This document shows, piece after piece, positions 5,662 to 7,511 of a DNA stretch of 7,511 nt. This DNA comes from CAZRZN01 sp964604565 (GTDB lineage: Bacteria; Pseudomonadota; Alphaproteobacteria; Rhodobacterales; Rhodobacteraceae), in NCBI GenBank assembly GCA_964604565.1, contig CAZRZN010000216.1, forward strand, positions 1 to 7,511, in the 5' to 3' direction. The notes under the pieces are model-generated. The model saw only the letters and a list, made by a program, of their open reading frames with translations, had not been told where the DNA came from and did not search any database. How positions within the stretch are numbered: position 1 is the first letter of the stretch; every line of letters starts with the position of its first letter. A program made the translations under genes and the position numbers.

Positions 5662-6909
5662 TCACCAAGCCATTCTTGGCGTTTCGCCCTCCTTCTTGAC
5701 TGGGGCAGGGCCGGACAAGTGATCCAGAAGATCCGGGATCTTGTCCTTGAACTTGAAGAAACCCCTTGTCGCATGTGGCCAGGCCCGTTCGTCATAGGGG
5801 CGCAGCGGGCGGACGACCGGCACGCCCTCAATTGCGGACAGCACATCGGCGACAGGGCCTACCGGCGCGTAGGACGTCACGATCTGTTTTGCGCCGATCT
5901 CCCGCGCCCAATCCGACAAGGCTTGTGCCGTTGTCGCATGGTCGGTCACCCGACCCAGCCGCGCCTGCCAACGGGTTGCCGTGTCGTGCAGGATCCGGCT
6001 GCGAAAGCTCTCAACCTGTGGTGAAATGCGGAACGGCGTCGCCTGATCGCTGGCCGCCAAAAGCGCGGTCCCCACCGGCGTCAGTCCGCGGTCAAGGATC
6101 CATCCGGGCGACAGGTCCTCTTCATGCAGGACGAAGGCTGTCGGGGCCTTGGGGTCGAAGGACGCGCTTGTTGGCGGGCCGATGCGTTCCGAGGCCGGCG
6201 ACGTCTCCGGGGCGGGCGCGACCGGTGCAAGATCGTCGGGCGCGGGCCGGAACCGACCCTCGGTGTATTTCGCGATATTGTCAGCCCGCGCAAGGTAGGT
6301 CTTGCCGGGTGTCTGGATCCCGGCCACCCAGCGCCAGCCCAACGTGTTGGAGGCCGGGTCGCCGTCCAAAAGATGGCGCAGAAAGAAATCCGCGCCCAGA
6401 ACCCAAGGCAGCCGGAGGGTAAAGATCCAGATCGAGGCGAACCACATCCGCGCATGATTGTGAAGGTATCCGGTGTCCACCAGTTCCTGCGCCCAGCCGT
6501 CGAAACAGGCAATGCCGGTCTGTCCCAAACAGGCGGATTCCCACCGTGCCCGCAGCTGGGATTGGGTCTGCATGTCGTTCACCGCACCCCTCAACGCCCT
6601 TTGGTAGCTTTGCCAGACGTCTGGCCGCATCTCCAGCCAGCCTTTCCAGTAGGTGCGCCAGAACACCTCCTGAATGAATTTCTGTGCGGCCTCGGCAGAG
6701 TGCCGCCCCAGAACGGCCGTCAGCACCTCTTCTTCGGTCAGCAGCCGGTGCCGGATGTATGGTGAAAGTTGCGATACGCCCTCATGCCGCCCTGCGCCAA
6801 GATCGTAGTTTCGTCGCGATGCATAGTGGCGGCCCGCGTGCGGCACAAAGTCCTGCAACGCCGAAAGGGCAGCCGTGCGATGAGGGAGAAAACTGTCGGC
6901 CTGTGTCAT
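5662..6909 (-). CDS. Photolyase/cryptochrome-family FAD-binding protein with apparently inverted domain order
   Basis: 415 residues, shorter than ordinary photolyases (about 470-500). Residues about 25-220 are the photolyase FAD-binding helical domain: GVSQLSPYIRHRLLTEEEVL (44-63; TSRLSPYL-type FAD phosphate loop), FIQEVFWRTYWKGWLE (78-93), GYLHNHARMWFASIWIF (147-163), and LLDGDPASNTLGWRWVAGIQ (180-199). In the last, N188 aligns with the Asn near flavin N5 and W192 with the flavin-proximal Trp of E. coli photolyase. A Pro/Ala-rich linker (220-255) leads to a C-terminal segment (256-398) that looks like the Rossmann antenna domain normally found at the N-terminus: AFVLHEEDLSP, then LSDWAREIGAKQIVTSYAPV, then a late GFFKFK resembling the end of that domain. 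Flavin binding is likely; whether it repairs DNA or senses light cannot be told. ATG 6909 is the only in-frame start after the upstream stop and has no clear Shine-Dalgarno. It is divergent from clpP. Confidence 0.82.
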   Translation of the reverse strand: MTQADSFLPHRTAALSALQDFVPHAGRHYASRRNYDLGAGRHEGVSQLSPYIRHRLLTEEEVLTAVLGRHSAEAAQKFIQEVFWRTYWKGWLEMRPDVWQSYQRALRGAVNDMQTQSQLRARWESACLGQTGIACFDGWAQELVDTGYLHNHARMWFASIWIFTLRLPWVLGADFFLRHLLDGDPASNTLGWRWVAGIQTPGKTYLARADNIAKYTEGRFRPAPDDLAPVAPAPETSPASERIGPPTSASFDPKAPTAFVLHEEDLSPGWILDRGLTPVGTALLAASDQATPFRISPQVESFRSRILHDTATRWQARLGRVTDHATTAQALSDWAREIGAKQIVTSYAPVGPVADVLSAIEGVPVVRPLRPYDERAWPHATRGFFKFKDKIPDLLDHLSGPAPVKKEGETPRMAW

Positions 6910-6941
6910 GACGCAAGGGTATGCCCGGGCGCCTCCGCTTC

Positions 6942-6969
6942 AAGGACAGGTTTCCTCTGGCCTGTCCTT
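6942..6969. repeat. Inverted repeat in the photolyase-like/clpP divergent region
   Basis: AAGGACAGG and CCTGTCCTT are perfect 9-base arms separated by 10 bases, so the arm centres are 19 bases (nearly two helical turns) apart. It starts 33 bases upstream of the photolyase-like start codon. It could be an operator for a dimeric regulator or a leader hairpin of that gene. On the + strand TTTCTT overlaps its end, but no + strand gene ends here. Confidence 0.5.
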
Positions 6970-6986
6970 TCTTGCACCGGGGGCAT

Positions 6987-7003
6987 GGAAAAGCTGTTTT
7001 TCC
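6987..7003. repeat. Second inverted repeat in the divergent region
   Basis: GGAAAA-GCTGT-TTTTCC has 6-base arms. It sits between the first inverted repeat and clpP, in the stretch where promoters for both genes should lie. A CTTG at 7012-7015 and TACTAA at 7033-7038 resemble a heat-shock-type promoter for clpP only weakly, so no promoter is called. Confidence 0.35.
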
Positions 7004-7096
7004 CGCCGCCCCTTGCGGCCCCCCCGGGGCAATACTAAGACTCAGGTAACATATCGGCATTACCACAAATCGACGAAGCAGCGCAGGCAGGGCCCG

Positions 7097-7511
7097 ATGA
7101 CAGATCCTATCGAAACATACATGAACCTCGTGCCCATGGTGGTGGAGCAGACCAGCCGCGGGGAACGTGCCTACGACATCTTTTCGCGTCTGCTGAAAGA
7201 GCGTATCATTTTCGTGAACGGCCCGGTGCATGACGGCATGTCCACATTGGTCGTGGCACAGCTCCTGCACCTGGAGGCAGAGAATCCTTCCAAGGAAATC
7301 TCCATGTATATCAACAGCCCGGGTGGCGTCGTCACCAGCGGTTTGTCGATCTACGACACCATGCAGTATATCAAGCCAAAGGTATCCACGCTGGTCATCG
7401 GTCAGGCCGCCTCCATGGGGTCGTTGCTCTTGACGGCAGGCGCGCCGGGCATGCGGTTTTCCCTGCCCAACAGCCGGATCATGGTGCACCAGCCCTCCGG
7501 CGGCTATCAGG
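7097..7511 (+). CDS. clpP: ClpP, ATP-dependent Clp protease proteolytic subunit (3' end outside window)
   Basis: 138 residues are present, about two thirds of a roughly 200-residue protein. ClpP is the cytoplasmic serine peptidase that forms tetradecamers and degrades substrates fed by ClpX or ClpA. Seen: VPMVVEQTSRGERAYDIFSRLLKERIIF (13-39), INSPGGVVTSGLSIYDTMQ (72-90, the oxyanion/strand region), nucleophile Ser106 in GQAASMGS, and catalytic His131 in RIMVHQPSGGYQ. The catalytic Asp lies beyond the edge. ATG 7097 is preceded by GGCAGGG as a moderate ribosome site. The N-terminus (MTDPIETYMNLVPM) is short, as in alphaproteobacterial ClpP. clpX often follows clpP in bacteria, but that is outside this window. 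Confidence 0.97.
   Translation, partial: MTDPIETYMNLVPMVVEQTSRGERAYDIFSRLLKERIIFVNGPVHDGMSTLVVAQLLHLEAENPSKEISMYINSPGGVVTSGLSIYDTMQYIKPKVSTLVIGQAASMGSLLLTAGAPGMRFSLPNSRIMVHQPSGGYQ

Noticed and set aside
5343..5699. Open frames on both strands in the CDF-photolyase gap
   Set aside because: They overlap the ends of real genes, contain the terminator at 5440-5480, and have Arg/Pro-rich low-complexity translations.
7018..7030. GCCCC-CCC-GGGGC mini hairpin upstream of clpP
   Set aside because: A short stem in a C/G homopolymer run with a 3-base loop, likely compositional.
7012..7038. CTTG...TACTAA as a heat-shock promoter for clpP
   Set aside because: Matches to the RpoH consensus are too weak to call without transcript data.

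Overview
The window looks like chromosomal DNA of a sulfur-oxidising alphaproteobacterium, most likely a Rhodobacterales/Roseobacter-type organism. The reasons are the high-GC codon use, the soxC-D-E-F gene order, and the character of the ClpP and photolyase-like proteins. The exact genus cannot be read from the sequence alone. No RNA genes, insertion sequences or CRISPR arrays were seen.

Left part (1-4386, + strand): the distal end of a sox gene cluster for lithotrophic thiosulfate oxidation. It holds the C-terminal 255 residues of SoxC (molybdoprotein of sulfane dehydrogenase). SoxD (diheme cytochrome partner of SoxC) follows and overlaps soxC by 17 bases. SoxE (exported diheme cytochrome c) starts 4 bases after soxD. 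After a 400-base gap comes SoxF (Tat-exported FAD flavoprotein of the flavocytochrome c sulfide dehydrogenase family). SoxCD would remove electrons from the protein-bound sulfane on SoxYZ; SoxEF is the FccAB-like flavocytochrome pair. All act in the periplasm and pass electrons to c-type cytochromes. The soxE-soxF gap is rich in dyad symmetry and has a doubtful 27-codon ORF; soxF has its own strong Shine-Dalgarno.

Middle (4387-5661): two stem-loops close the sox block. A six-TM cation diffusion facilitator gene (probably Zn2+/Cd2+ efflux) follows, then a GC-rich hairpin and a good intrinsic terminator with a T6 tract.

Right part: on the minus strand (5662-6909) is a photolyase/cryptochrome-related protein whose domain order appears inverted: the FAD-binding helical domain is N-terminal and a Rossmann-like segment is C-terminal. 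This is the most unusual gene in the window. It diverges from clpP (7097 to the right edge, + strand), and the 187-base divergent region holds two inverted repeats. The sox genes work together; the CDF, photolyase-like and clpP genes are unrelated housekeeping or stress genes next to the sox island.
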